This document shows positions 1 to 7,250 of a stretch of DNA of 40,571 nucleotides, in pieces; the first letter of the stretch is position 1, and each line of letters opens with the position of its first letter. Made by a program: the position numbers and the translations under genes. The notes under the pieces were generated by a model, which worked only from the letters and a program-made list of their open reading frames with translations, was not told where the DNA came from and did not search any database. Source of the stretch: JBOHER01 sp050701115 (GTDB lineage: Bacteria; Actinomycetota; Actinomycetes; Mycobacteriales; Pseudonocardiaceae); contig JBOHER010000021.1 in the NCBI GenBank assembly GCA_050701115.1, forward strand, positions 1 through 40,571, given 5' to 3'.

Positions 1-991
1 GTCGATGTCCTCGCCGTAGTTCGAGAAGTCGGCGAAGGTGTCGTCGACATCGTCGCGGCAGGTCGGTGCCGCACCGCCGCCCGGCTTGCCGTTGAAGTCG
101 GCAAGAGCGCTGACCGTGATCACCTCGTCGTATGCGGCGGGCACGAACGTCTTGGCGTCCGTGGCGTCGTTGCCCGCTGCGACAACGAAGGTCACGCCTG
201 CCTGCACGGCGGCGCAGATCGCTTGATGCTGGGCGTCGCCCTTGGTGTTTGCCGCAGTTGCCGTCGTCGCTGCCTGACCCGCCGAGGCTCATGTTCGCCA
301 CCTCGATCTCGTCGGCGTGCGCGGCGACGTAGTCGATACCGCAGATCACGTCCGACGTGCTGCCGATTCCGAGCGCGTTGAGCACCTTCACCGGCCAGAT
401 CCGAGCACCGGGCGCCATCCCGACCACCCCGATGGAATTGTCCTTGGCGCCGATCGTGCCTGCGACGTGGGTTCCGTGACCGTGCTGGTCGTCCGGGGTC
501 AGGCCGAGCAGCGCGCAGTTCTTCGCTCCGGCGCGGTGGACGTTGAGGTCGGGGTGGTCGAGGTCGACCCCGGTGTCGATGACGGCCACGTCGACGTCGA
601 CCCGCTCGTCGGAGCCGTCGATGCCTGCCGTTGGGCTCAGCTCGGCGTCAGCCCTGTCGATACCGGTCGGCGTGGTCTGCGCGGTGGTACGGACTTCCCG
701 GTCGGGCTGGATGTAAGCGACGTTCGGGTCGTCCTCGAGTCGCTCCTTCGCCGACTCCGTCAGCTTCGCCGAATACCCCTTGATGGCCGAACTGTAAACG
801 TGTCCCAACACTCCGCTGAGGCCGCCGACCTGCTGGCTGGCCAGCGTGGCCGGCTGGGTGTCGTCCTTGAGCACCACGATGTAGCTGTCGAGCCGGCTGC
901 CGAAGGCGCCCTCGGTGGCGGCCTGCGCAGGCACTGCGGCCACACCCGCAACAGCACAGGCCGCGAGCGCGATACCTGCCTTCATCTTCAT
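1..991 (-). pseudogene. S8 family (subtilisin-like) secreted serine peptidase, partial and frameshifted
   Basis: The N-terminal part of an exported subtilase runs off the left edge of the window. Residues 1-24 form a signal peptide ending in PAQA. An inhibitor I9 propeptide spans about residues 36-102 (starting YIVVLKDD). The S8 domain follows with D139 (VAVIDTGVD) and H172 (GHGTHVAG). The frame breaks after residue 247 at a TTT run on the plus strand (248-250). Reading one base fewer restores a normal subtilase continuing through AAGND (oxyanion region) to the edge, so there is one extra base relative to a working gene. The catalytic Ser would lie outside the window. Either a true frameshift or a homopolymer sequencing error would fit. 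Family assignment is firm; whether the gene is dead is not. Confidence 0.85.
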
Positions 992-1119
992 CAGACCACC
1001 CGAAGCATCAGCTGCGCCTGAGCGCCCCCGGCGACATGAGCCGGATTCATGTCCAGAAACTCGGGGTAGTAAACGCAGTGAATTCGCCGAGAGGAAGGGA
1101 TTACCGCGGCAACCTTGGA

Positions 1120-1147
1120 GTAGTTACTTCCTGACGTAAGCAACTAC
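1120..1147. promoter_or_regulatory. Inverted repeat upstream of the S8 peptidase gene
   Basis: GTAGTTACTT (1120-1129) pairs with AAGCAACTAC (1138-1147) at 9 of 10 positions across an 8-nt spacer. It lies about 130 bp upstream of the peptidase start. It may be an operator or simply a hairpin; there is no support beyond its symmetry. Confidence 0.3.
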
Positions 1148-1176
1148 TGCATATGGATCAATGCATGTGCTCATCT

Positions 1177-1194
1177 GGACTAATCGGTTAGTCC
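1177..1194 (-). terminator. Short hairpin downstream of the Sir2 gene
   Basis: GGACTAA and TTAGTCC form a perfect 7-bp stem with a TCGG tetraloop, 8 nt beyond the Sir2 stop codon. No U-tract follows, as is common for actinobacterial terminators. Confidence 0.5.
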
Positions 1195-1201
1195 TACGGC
1201 T

Positions 1202-1963
1202 TCAGACGAGCGCGGGCAGCACCTCGCCGAGTGGTCCGCGCAGGACCACAGCGGCGAAGCCGTCGTACGGAGTGTCCGAGGCGTTGCACACGACGATGTC
1301 CGCTCCGGCGCTCGCGGCGATCCCGACCAGCCCGGCGGCCGGGTGCACGGTCAGCGAACTGCCTGCGACGAGCATCAGGTCGCAGGACTGCGCGGCCACC
1401 TTCGCGCGGCTGAGGACGGCGGGGTCCAGCGCCTGGCCGAACGAGATGGTGGCCGACTTGATGACGCCGCCGCAGTGCTCACATGCGGGGTCGGCCTCAC
1501 CGGCGGCGACGCGATCGAGGGTCTCCCGCATGCCACGCCGGTCACCGCAGCTCAGACACACCGACTCGAACATTGTGCCGTGCAGTTCGATCACAAGGTC
1601 CGGATCGGAGCCGGCCTTCTGGTGCAGGCCGTCGATGTTTTGCGTGATGATCGCGCCAAGCCGGCCGGTTCGTTCGAGGTCGACGAGCGCGCGATGCGCC
1701 CGATTCGGCTGAGCATGCCAGCCAGGGTGTCGCAGGCGTGTCTGCCAGCTCTGTTGGCGGACCTCGCTGCTGCTGACATAGGCGTGCAGGTTGGACATTC
1801 GCTCGGCGGAAGGATTCCTGGTCCAGAGTCCGTTCGGTCCACGGAAGTCCGGGATTCCCGAGTCGGTCGAAATCCCGGCGCCGGTCATGGCGACGATCCG
1901 ACCGGCACCGGCCAGCAGGTCGCGGGCTCGATGCAGTTCCTCGGTGGAATCCATGCCATCCAT
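1202..1963 (-). CDS. cobB: Sir2-family NAD-dependent protein deacylase (sirtuin)
   Basis: This cytoplasmic enzyme would remove acyl groups from protein lysines using NAD+. All sirtuin signatures are visible in its 253 residues: GAGIS (28-32), GIPDFRGPNGLW (36-47), TQNIDGLH (107-114) and the catalytic H128 in ELHGT. A zinc site is formed by C136/C139 and C161/C164. NAD-binding segments GSS and VCNAS are present near the C-terminus. The ATG at 1963 is preceded by GGAGG seven bases upstream, which fixes the start over the in-frame ATG four codons later. The gene stands alone and is followed by a small hairpin. The gene symbol reflects family membership; substrate specificity is unknown. Confidence 0.92.
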   Translation of the reverse strand: MDGMDSTEELHRARDLLAGAGRIVAMTGAGISTDSGIPDFRGPNGLWTRNPSAERMSNLHAYVSSSEVRQQSWQTRLRHPGWHAQPNRAHRALVDLERTGRLGAIITQNIDGLHQKAGSDPDLVIELHGTMFESVCLSCGDRRGMRETLDRVAAGEADPACEHCGGVIKSATISFGQALDPAVLSRAKVAAQSCDLMLVAGSSLTVHPAAGLVGIAASAGADIVVCNASDTPYDGFAAVVLRGPLGEVLPALV

Positions 1964-2141
1964 GATGCGGCCTCCATACGGAACCGTGCATGCGGTGCTC
2001 AGTTCGCGGTCGCCTCAGCCCACTGGCCGATAGAAGTCGAGCCGCCGCAACGGGTCGGCATCGGTGGCGGAAGCGAGATCGGAAGCTCCTGTATCGTGGC
2101 CCGCTTGCTTGGTAGATGCGATGCCGCAACCTCTCATCCGA

Positions 2142-2210
2142 AGTGCCACCATCACGCCGTCCAGGGATGGGCACGATGCTGCGACATACCGGTCTTCCGC
2201 GGCCTCCAGG
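2142..2210 (-). pseudogene. Detached 3'-end copy of the O-methyltransferase gene (left boundary of RiPP cassette)
   Basis: On the minus strand this stretch reads like the last ~23 codons of the intact methyltransferase gene at 6552-7202. About 62 of 70 aligned positions match 6565-6633, with exact runs of 21 bp (2142-2162) and 18 bp (2165-2182). Two compensating single-base indels put the middle in another frame, and the homology stops at both ends, so this is a non-functional fragment. It is in direct orientation with the intact gene's end. The rest of the gap between the Sir2 start and the DUF397 stop (1964-2321) holds nothing else that I recognise. Confidence 0.75.
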
Positions 2211-2321
2211 CTGCGGGCTGGTGCGTGTCGGGGGCAGGTTCCGAGAGATGGGAACATCATCGGCAATGTGGTTGCCCTGCCAGGTTCGCCAGGGTGATGG
2301 ATATGGCCAAGCGCCTGGCCG

Positions 2322-2732
2322 TCATCCAGAATGGCGCGGGGTGGCGAGGGCGGGGTGGTCGAATTCGTGTGCCCGGACCCCGGCGAGGAACATCTGCCAT
2401 TCGGCTGGGGTGTAGCTCAGGGCCATACCGCTATCGGGTGCCCGCAGTCGCGTAGCGCCATCTGGGAAGGCTTCCATGGTGAGCGCGCCGTTGGCGCCGA
2501 CGGTCGCGCGGCCGGTGAGTACGTCGAGCAAGGTCGTCCACTGGCGCGCATTGACCGTGATTATCGGTTCCTGAGTGAGGTCGTTCGCGGGGTCACGCCG
2601 GTACTTGCTGTCCCGAATGGACACCAGGTCGCCTTCGAACTTGACCTCGACGCACTGCGAGCTGCTGGACGAGAACGAGGACTTGAACCAGCCAGCCCGA
2701 CGCAGACCGACATTGGGGACGCGGTTGCTCAT
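2322..2732 (-). CDS. DUF397-domain protein, partner of the adjacent XRE regulator
   Basis: This 136-residue protein has the DUF397 pattern: W-x-KSSFSSSSSQCVEV near residues 15-29, then VSIRDSK (36-42). A second, looser copy follows (LRAPDSG, then YTPAEWQMFLAGVRAHEFD near 106-124), so it looks like a tandem DUF397. No catalytic residues are known for the family. DUF397 genes in actinobacteria usually sit directly behind an XRE/DUF5753 regulator, as here. The ATG overlaps the regulator's stop codon (ATGA, 2729-2732), implying translational coupling and a joint function. A role as antagonist or co-factor of the regulator is inference from family context. Confidence 0.85.
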   Translation of the reverse strand: MSNRVPNVGLRRAGWFKSSFSSSSSQCVEVKFEGDLVSIRDSKYRRDPANDLTQEPIITVNARQWTTLLDVLTGRATVGANGALTMEAFPDGATRLRAPDSGMALSYTPAEWQMFLAGVRAHEFDHPALATPRHSG

Positions 2733-3601
2733 GTCGACGATGCTAGCTCGTTGGCGCAGTCGTTGATCAGGGTGAGCGAATCCTGCGCGCTCAAGCTTTG
2801 CTTGAGCGCCTCGGCATGGACCAAGCTCAGATCGCGGACCGGACTCTCGTCGTCGATGACCCCTGCTGAGGTGACAGTTTCCTGCCAGGCCAGCGTGGGT
2901 AGGCCGGGACTGGCGAAGTCGATGAGGTGAAACGTCGACGCGCCGAGCACGCCGCAGCCGGTTGCGGTAAACGGGATGACACGGACTTGGATCGTGTCCG
3001 GGTGCTCCTCGATCACCTTGGTCAGATGGAGGAGTTGACCATGCAGAACTAAAGGGCCACCTGTCTGCTGGAGCAGCGCGCCCTGGCTGATCACGGCGGT
3101 GAGGTGAAGTGGTTCGTCGCCCTCGAGTCGTTGCTGGCGCTGCAGCCGGACCTGCACGCGCTGGTCGACCTCGACTTGGCGGATAGTGGCGATGTCGGAG
3201 GCTATGAGAGCGCGGGCGTAGTCTTCTGTCTGCAACAAGCCGGGGATGAGCAGGCTCTCATAGGTTCGGATGCTCTGCGCACCATGCTCCAGGCCGTACA
3301 GGCGGAGGAGCTCATCGCTGAACAGCGCGGAGAAGCGCGCCCACCAGCCGCGTCGCTTGGCGGCTTCGCGCAGTTCGAGCAGCTCGCGCTGCTCATCGTC
3401 GTCAAACTCGAGCAGGTCGAGAACGGTAGCGAGCTTGTCTTCCGAAAGGATCTTGCGTTCGTTCTCGATAGCCGACCAGTATGCGCGTGAGAATCCCAGC
3501 CGCTCGGTGATGGTCTTGACCTCGATGCCTACCTGCTCGCGACGCTGACGGAGCCTGAGCCCGAGCTCCCAACTTGCGACGGTGGGAGAGGAGGGGGCCA
3601 T
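2729..3601 (-). CDS. XRE-family helix-turn-helix regulator with DUF5753 domain
   Basis: This 290-residue actinobacterial transcription factor carries an N-terminal XRE HTH at about residues 13-66 (RLRQRREQVGIEV ... FSRAYWSAIENERK). A DUF5753 sensor/effector domain follows from about residue 95 to 285 (IPGLLQTEDYARAL, RVIPFTATGCGVLG, LAWQETVTSAGV). I place the start at the ATG at 3601, because GGAAGG (3608-3613) lies six bases upstream; the ATG at 3607 would touch that site. It diverges from the RiPP operon, and a palindrome within the operon's promoter is its obvious candidate target. Such proteins commonly control local secondary-metabolite genes; the effector is unknown. Confidence 0.88.
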   Translation of the reverse strand: MAPSSPTVASWELGLRLRQRREQVGIEVKTITERLGFSRAYWSAIENERKILSEDKLATVLDLLEFDDDEQRELLELREAAKRRGWWARFSALFSDELLRLYGLEHGAQSIRTYESLLIPGLLQTEDYARALIASDIATIRQVEVDQRVQVRLQRQQRLEGDEPLHLTAVISQGALLQQTGGPLVLHGQLLHLTKVIEEHPDTIQVRVIPFTATGCGVLGASTFHLIDFASPGLPTLAWQETVTSAGVIDDESPVRDLSLVHAEALKQSLSAQDSLTLINDCANELASST

Positions 3602-3681
3602 GTCCATCCTTCCGGTCGACGAGGCGTGGACAGTGGGGTTCACCCTACCGCGAACTGGTTGATGCAACTCGGAACTGTGTG

Positions 3682-3710
3682 TTGACTGGTTAAGTCAACC
3701 AGTATACAGT
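3682..3710 (+). promoter_or_regulatory. Promoter with nested operator for the RiPP operon
   Basis: TTGACT (3682-3687) and TACAGT (3705-3710; actinobacterial -10 pattern TAnnnT) are separated by 17 bp. Between and overlapping them, ACTGGTT (3685-3691) and AACCAGT (3697-3703) form a perfect 7-bp inverted repeat with a 5-bp spacer. A second repeat, TTGACT/AGTCAA (3682-3687/3692-3697 region), is nested in it. A protein bound there would block RNA polymerase. The XRE regulator reading away from this site is the likely binder (inference). Confidence 0.7.
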
Positions 3711-3820
3711 CTGATTGAAAGAACTGCTCTTGCGAGGTATGTGCGTCATCAAGCTGCCCGGCGGGTCGGGGCTGACCCCGAACTGCGTCTGCACGCCGGG
3801 TTCCAGACGGCGGTCAAGGG

Positions 3821-4078
3821 ATGGTCGCATTGACTACACACAGGCGGACGGCTCCACTCTTGCGGTTGCTGGCGCGGTTGGCGTGGGAGCGTGAGCCCGG
3901 GCGGTGGACGGTGCGCTGCCTCGATGGGCGCGGGCAGGCAGTGTTGCTGCGGGTAGGTGCCTGTCCGGATGAGGTGACTTTGACGTCGCCGGCTGCGGGC
4001 GAAGCAACGCCGACCTTCATCGCGAGGTTACGCCAGAGTGACCAGAAGTATACCTTGAGTAACAGTAGAGGAGAATGA
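3821..4078 (+). CDS. Unrecognised small protein, first gene of the RiPP operon
   Basis: Up to 85 residues, basic and Arg/Leu-rich in the first half (RRTAPLLRLLARLAWERE), with two Cys and no motif I can name. No signal peptide or membrane segment is clear. The third-codon-position bias is G/C and supports coding. The start is uncertain: the ATG at 3821 directly abuts AAGGG (3816-3820), whereas the in-frame TTG at 3830 is nine bases from it. The stop (4076-4078) lies two bases before the precursor ATG, so it is in the same transcript. It could be a leader-binding or accessory protein of the RiPP pathway, or unrelated to maturation. No function is claimed. Confidence 0.6.
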   Translation: MVALTTHRRTAPLLRLLARLAWEREPGRWTVRCLDGRGQAVLLRVGACPDEVTLTSPAAGEATPTFIARLRQSDQKYTLSNSRGE

Positions 4079-4080
4079 TC

Positions 4081-4332
4081 ATGCGCGATGCCGTCGACCC
4101 CGTGATCGACGTTGAGGACAAGTTGCCATGCACCCGCCGCAAGGCCGACCCTACCGGGGAACCGATCGATGGGCCGGTGCCATTCGGGTTGCTGTTCGCG
4201 GTGTCGCCTCTTCGGATGGGCAAGCACGGCAAGACCTACTACACCGTCACCGAGACCGAGCGCACACAGGTCAGCAGCGACGGGAAGGTCGAGATCATCC
4301 AGGACAGCGTCGAGCGGGAGCGGGAAGACTGA
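4081..4332 (+). CDS. tgmA: Putative ATP-grasp-modified RiPP precursor peptide (TgmA type)
   Basis: This 83-residue peptide has the layout of TgmA/graspetide precursors. The leader is acidic, with a PFGLLF motif at 34-39 that resembles the leader segment recognised by ATP-grasp ligases. The C-terminal core is rich in Thr (52, 55, 57, 59, 62) and in acidic residues (E58, E60, D67, E71, D75 and a run of Glu/Asp to the end). Thr-to-Asp/Glu side-chain esters are the expected ATP-grasp product. D67-G68 is the natural site for aspartimide formation by the PIMT-like enzyme encoded downstream; this resembles fuscimiditide-type pathways known to me. The start at 4081 is chosen because GGAG (4070-4073) is seven bases upstream. 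The actual crosslinks cannot be read from sequence. Confidence 0.8.
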   Translation: MRDAVDPVIDVEDKLPCTRRKADPTGEPIDGPVPFGLLFAVSPLRMGKHGKTYYTVTETERTQVSSDGKVEIIQDSVERERED

Positions 4333-4334
4333 TC

Positions 4335-5294
4335 GTGACGATCCTCATCGTCACCGCGCCGGGTGATCCCACTGCGGCAAGAGTCCGTAACGCCCTCGAC
4401 CAGCGGGGCGCGGAATACGTGCAGTGGGACCTTGGCGACTTCCCGCAACGACTCACGCTGACCGCATCAATCGGCCCCCGCGCGCCCTGGTCCGGCGGTT
4501 TCTCCGATGGCAGGCAGGACCTGCGACTGGATGATATTCACGCGGTCTACTACCGGCGGCCCACCGACTTCGGCTTTCCCGATCACCTGACCGGGGAAGC
4601 TCGGAGGTTTGCCGCCGGAGAAGCACGCCACGGATTTGGCGGGCTGCTCACCGCGCTTCCGGCCTTGTGGGTCAGCCACCCTTCCAGAATCGCTGACGCG
4701 GAGTTCAAACCGGCTCAACTCCGCGTTGCCGGCGAGGTCGGTCTTCGGATCCCACGGACACTGATCACCAACGACGCCGCCCATGCGCGAAAGTTTGCGC
4801 ACGACGTGGGCAAGCTCGTCTACAAGCCGTTGACATCGCCCTTCATCAGCTCGCACGAAGGACTCAAGCTCGTCTACGCCACCGTTGTCGCGCCCGACCA
4901 GCTCAATGACGACCAGATCGCGCTAACGGCGAGCCAGTTTCAGGAGTGGGTGCCCAAGAAACACGATGTCCGCCTGACCGTTGTGGGCGATCGATGTTTT
5001 GCCGCGATCATCCATGCCGGATCTGATGCCGCTTACCTTGACTGGCGATCCGACTATCGCTCACTGAGCTACGAGCCTGCCGACACGCCCGTAAACATCG
5101 CATCCGCCACGGCCGCATACCTGCGGCGGTTCAGGCTCGCGTTCGGCGCGTTCGACTTTGTCGTCACGCCCGACGACGAATGGGTCTTGCTGGAGTGCAA
5201 TCCCAACGGGCAGTGGGGCTGGATCGAGCATGAAGCGGGCTTGCCTATCGGTGCGGCGATCGCCGACCTCCTCACCGGAAAGACCGCGTCATGA
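4335..5294 (+). CDS. tgmB: ATP-grasp ribosomal peptide maturase (TgmB)
   Basis: The enzyme would activate Asp/Glu side chains of the precursor with ATP and join them to Thr/Ser (ester) or Lys (amide). It starts at the GTG at 4335, with GGAAG seven bases upstream and only two bases after the precursor stop, giving 319 residues, the normal size. It has an N-terminal pre-ATP-grasp fold (VTILIVTAPGD, later YYRRPTDFGFP). The ATP-grasp core includes GKLVYKPLTSP (nucleotide-binding Lys), QEWVPKKHDVRLTVVG, and the metal-binding end WVLLECNPNGQWGWIE with its Glu and Asn intact. It overlaps tgmC by ATGA. All visible catalytic elements look functional. Confidence 0.88.
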   Translation: MTILIVTAPGDPTAARVRNALDQRGAEYVQWDLGDFPQRLTLTASIGPRAPWSGGFSDGRQDLRLDDIHAVYYRRPTDFGFPDHLTGEARRFAAGEARHGFGGLLTALPALWVSHPSRIADAEFKPAQLRVAGEVGLRIPRTLITNDAAHARKFAHDVGKLVYKPLTSPFISSHEGLKLVYATVVAPDQLNDDQIALTASQFQEWVPKKHDVRLTVVGDRCFAAIIHAGSDAAYLDWRSDYRSLSYEPADTPVNIASATAAYLRRFRLAFGAFDFVVTPDDEWVLLECNPNGQWGWIEHEAGLPIGAAIADLLTGKTAS

Positions 5295-6508
5295 CCAAAC
5301 CCGGTATCGACTACCAGCCCATGCTCGAGTCCCTCGTTGACGACCTGATCACAGGGGGGCACCTGGTCAGCAGCGAGTGGATCGGCGCGTTCAAGCACAT
5401 CCCCCGCCACCTGTTCGTGCCCCGCGTGATCGTCACGACCCCCAACGGGTATCGGGTGCTCTCAGACGAGCGCGAACAGCGCGCAGAGTGGCTGTCGATG
5501 GTCTACGCCGACGAGTCTCTGGTGACACAGCACAAGCCGCACGCCGCCGGGTACACCCTGCCGAACGGTGAACCCGTTCATGTTCCGACGAGTTCGAGCA
5601 CGATGCCCTCCCTCATGGCCCGCATGCTCGAAGCGTTAGACCTCCGCGACGGACAGCGGGTGCTGGAGATTGGCACCGGCACCGGCTACAACGCGGCGCT
5701 GCTGTCATACCGCCTCGGTGCGTCCCAAGTTGTCAGCATCGACATTGACCCCGACCTGGTCGAGACCGCCCGCGTCAGGCTTGCCACGCTAGGGCACTGG
5801 CCGACCGTGTTAACTGGAGACGGAACAGCCGAGCTGCGCGAGCACAGTCCTTACGACAGGATTATCGCCACGGCAGCGGTGGCCGACATTCCTCTGGCAT
5901 GGATCGAGCAACTCACTCCCGGCGGCAAGATCCTCGCCAACGTTCGCGGTGACCTCGCCGGGGGCACTCTGTGCCTGCTCACCAAGGACGCCACCGACGA
6001 CGAAGTGATCGGCCCCGTGTTGCCCATCGGTGGTCATTTCATGTGGGCACGCCCTGACGCAAACGACCCACACCACTCTCATGAGCACGTCGTACCTCCC
6101 GAGCGCACCGGCAGCAGCCGCACGGCGACGCGGATCGACGCCACGGATCTGGTGGATGACGAGGCCTTTCGATTCCTGCTGCAACTCCACCTACACGGCG
6201 CACAGCAGTTCTACCGCAGCCGCGCATTCGACCCGCATACGCGCGACGAGCGGGACGCCGTCATCGTCGCTGCCGGCGATGGCTCGCGCGCCGTAGCCTT
6301 CACCGAACCTGAGCCAGACGGCACACGACGAGTTATCCAAACCGGACCACAACGCCTGTGGAATGCAGTCGAAACGGCCGTGCACGACTGGCACGACCTC
6401 AACCATCCCGACCCAGGTCGCTTCGGCATCGTCGCCAATCGGACAACTCAGTTCGTCTGGCTCGACAGCGACGAGAGCTGGTATCACTGGCCACTGCCCC
6501 TCGTCTGA
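5291..6508 (+). CDS. tgmC: PIMT-like methyltransferase of the ATP-grasp RiPP system (TgmC)
   Basis: This 405-residue protein has an N-terminal protein-L-isoaspartate O-methyltransferase-like domain. Features include FVPR near residue 41, a substrate-loop segment PTSSSTMPSLMARMLEAL, the SAM motif VLEIGTGTGYNAALL and VVSIDIDP. A C-terminal extension of about 170 residues ends in Trp-rich FVWLDSDESWYHWPLPLV and is typical of RiPP-associated members rather than repair PIMT (about 210-230 residues). In fuscimiditide-type pathways such enzymes methylate an Asp of the pre-crosslinked peptide, which then closes to aspartimide. The partner residue here would be D67 of the precursor (inference). The start ATG overlaps the tgmB stop. 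It is the last gene of the operon; no protease or exporter gene lies beside it. Confidence 0.85.
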   Translation: MTKPGIDYQPMLESLVDDLITGGHLVSSEWIGAFKHIPRHLFVPRVIVTTPNGYRVLSDEREQRAEWLSMVYADESLVTQHKPHAAGYTLPNGEPVHVPTSSSTMPSLMARMLEALDLRDGQRVLEIGTGTGYNAALLSYRLGASQVVSIDIDPDLVETARVRLATLGHWPTVLTGDGTAELREHSPYDRIIATAAVADIPLAWIEQLTPGGKILANVRGDLAGGTLCLLTKDATDDEVIGPVLPIGGHFMWARPDANDPHHSHEHVVPPERTGSSRTATRIDATDLVDDEAFRFLLQLHLHGAQQFYRSRAFDPHTRDERDAVIVAAGDGSRAVAFTEPEPDGTRRVIQTGPQRLWNAVETAVHDWHDLNHPDPGRFGIVANRTTQFVWLDSDESWYHWPLPLV

Positions 6509-6551
6509 GGAGTCTCGGCAGGCCAACCACGGATGACGGCATACCGCGTTG

Positions 6552-7202
6552 TCACTCCACCCGCAGTGCCACCATCACGCCGTCCCGGATGGGCACGATG
6601 CTGCCGACGAACCGGTCGTCCCCGGCCACCAGGTCGTTGTGCTCGCGGATGGCCGCCGTCCAGCCGGGCAAACCTTCACGGTCGGTGCCGGTCGCGACAT
6701 GTCCGCTCCAGATCACGTTGTCGCAGATCCACAGGCCGCCGACGCGGATACGTTCACACGCGGCCCGCCAGCAGTCCGGGTAACCGTCCTTGTCGACATC
6801 GCAGTACACGATGTCGAACTCGCCCTCCTCGGCCGCAAGCCCCTCCAGTGCGTCGCCGACTCGGAAACGGATGCGATCCCATAGGCCGCTCGTGCGCAGG
6901 TAGTCCTCGGCGAGCCGGGCATTCGCGGGGTTGCCATCGGTGCAGACCACCTGGCCGTCCGCGCCGACAGCGCGGGCGAACCAGTATGCCGAGTAGCCGT
7001 AACCCGATCCGAGTTCCATCACCCGACGGGCGCCGATAGACCGAGCGGCCAACTCCAGGTAGCGCCCGACGGCCCGGCCCACGATAGGAAAACCGTGCTC
7101 GTCGGCTCGGGCTTCCATCTCGCGCAGCAGTCGATCGTCGTGCTCGACCCGCGACAGGTCCGCGATATACCCCTCGACAGCGTCATCCATCCACCGGCTC
7201 AC
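6552..7202 (-). CDS. Class I SAM-dependent O-methyltransferase (family 3, catechol-OMT-like)
   Basis: This 216-residue protein is close to the usual 210-230 for this family. The SAM-binding motif VMELGSGYGYSAYW lies near residues 61-74 and an acidic ribose-binding residue is in VVCTDGNP. FDIVYCDVDKDGYPDCW supplies the metal-binding Asp, and ICDNVIWSG gives the second D-N metal pair. It would methylate hydroxyl groups of a small molecule; the substrate is unknown. It starts with GTG at 7202; an in-frame ATG at 7190 is an alternative. Its last 23 codons are duplicated at 2142-2210, marking it as the site where the RiPP cassette joined the chromosome. Confidence 0.85.
   Translation of the reverse strand: MSRWMDDAVEGYIADLSRVEHDDRLLREMEARADEHGFPIVGRAVGRYLELAARSIGARRVMELGSGYGYSAYWFARAVGADGQVVCTDGNPANARLAEDYLRTSGLWDRIRFRVGDALEGLAAEEGEFDIVYCDVDKDGYPDCWRAACERIRVGGLWICDNVIWSGHVATGTDREGLPGWTAAIREHNDLVAGDDRFVGSIVPIRDGVMVALRVE
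6565..6633. repeat. Right copy of the cassette-flanking direct repeat (inside the methyltransferase 3' end)
   Basis: Direct counterpart of 2142-2210, same orientation, 4.42 kb apart. This copy is part of an intact reading frame, so the gene end was either retained or re-supplied when the intervening DNA was gained. Confidence 0.75.
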
Positions 7203-7250
7203 GCCAGAACCGTAGCCCGGTTCGACGACGGGTGGACATCCATCGGCATC

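Larger units (their letters stand above)
2211..6564. other. Probable acquired cassette: XRE/DUF397 regulator plus tgm RiPP cluster, flanked by direct repeats
   Basis: All DNA between the two methyltransferase 3'-end copies forms a self-contained unit: a regulator pair reading left and a four-gene RiPP operon reading right, with a shared operator/promoter between them. The outer neighbours (Sir2 on the left, the methyltransferase on the right) are both on the minus strand and could once have been adjacent. No integrase, transposase or tRNA target is visible, so homologous or illegitimate recombination is more likely than site-specific integration. The cassette boundary is inferred from the repeats alone. 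Confidence 0.55.
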
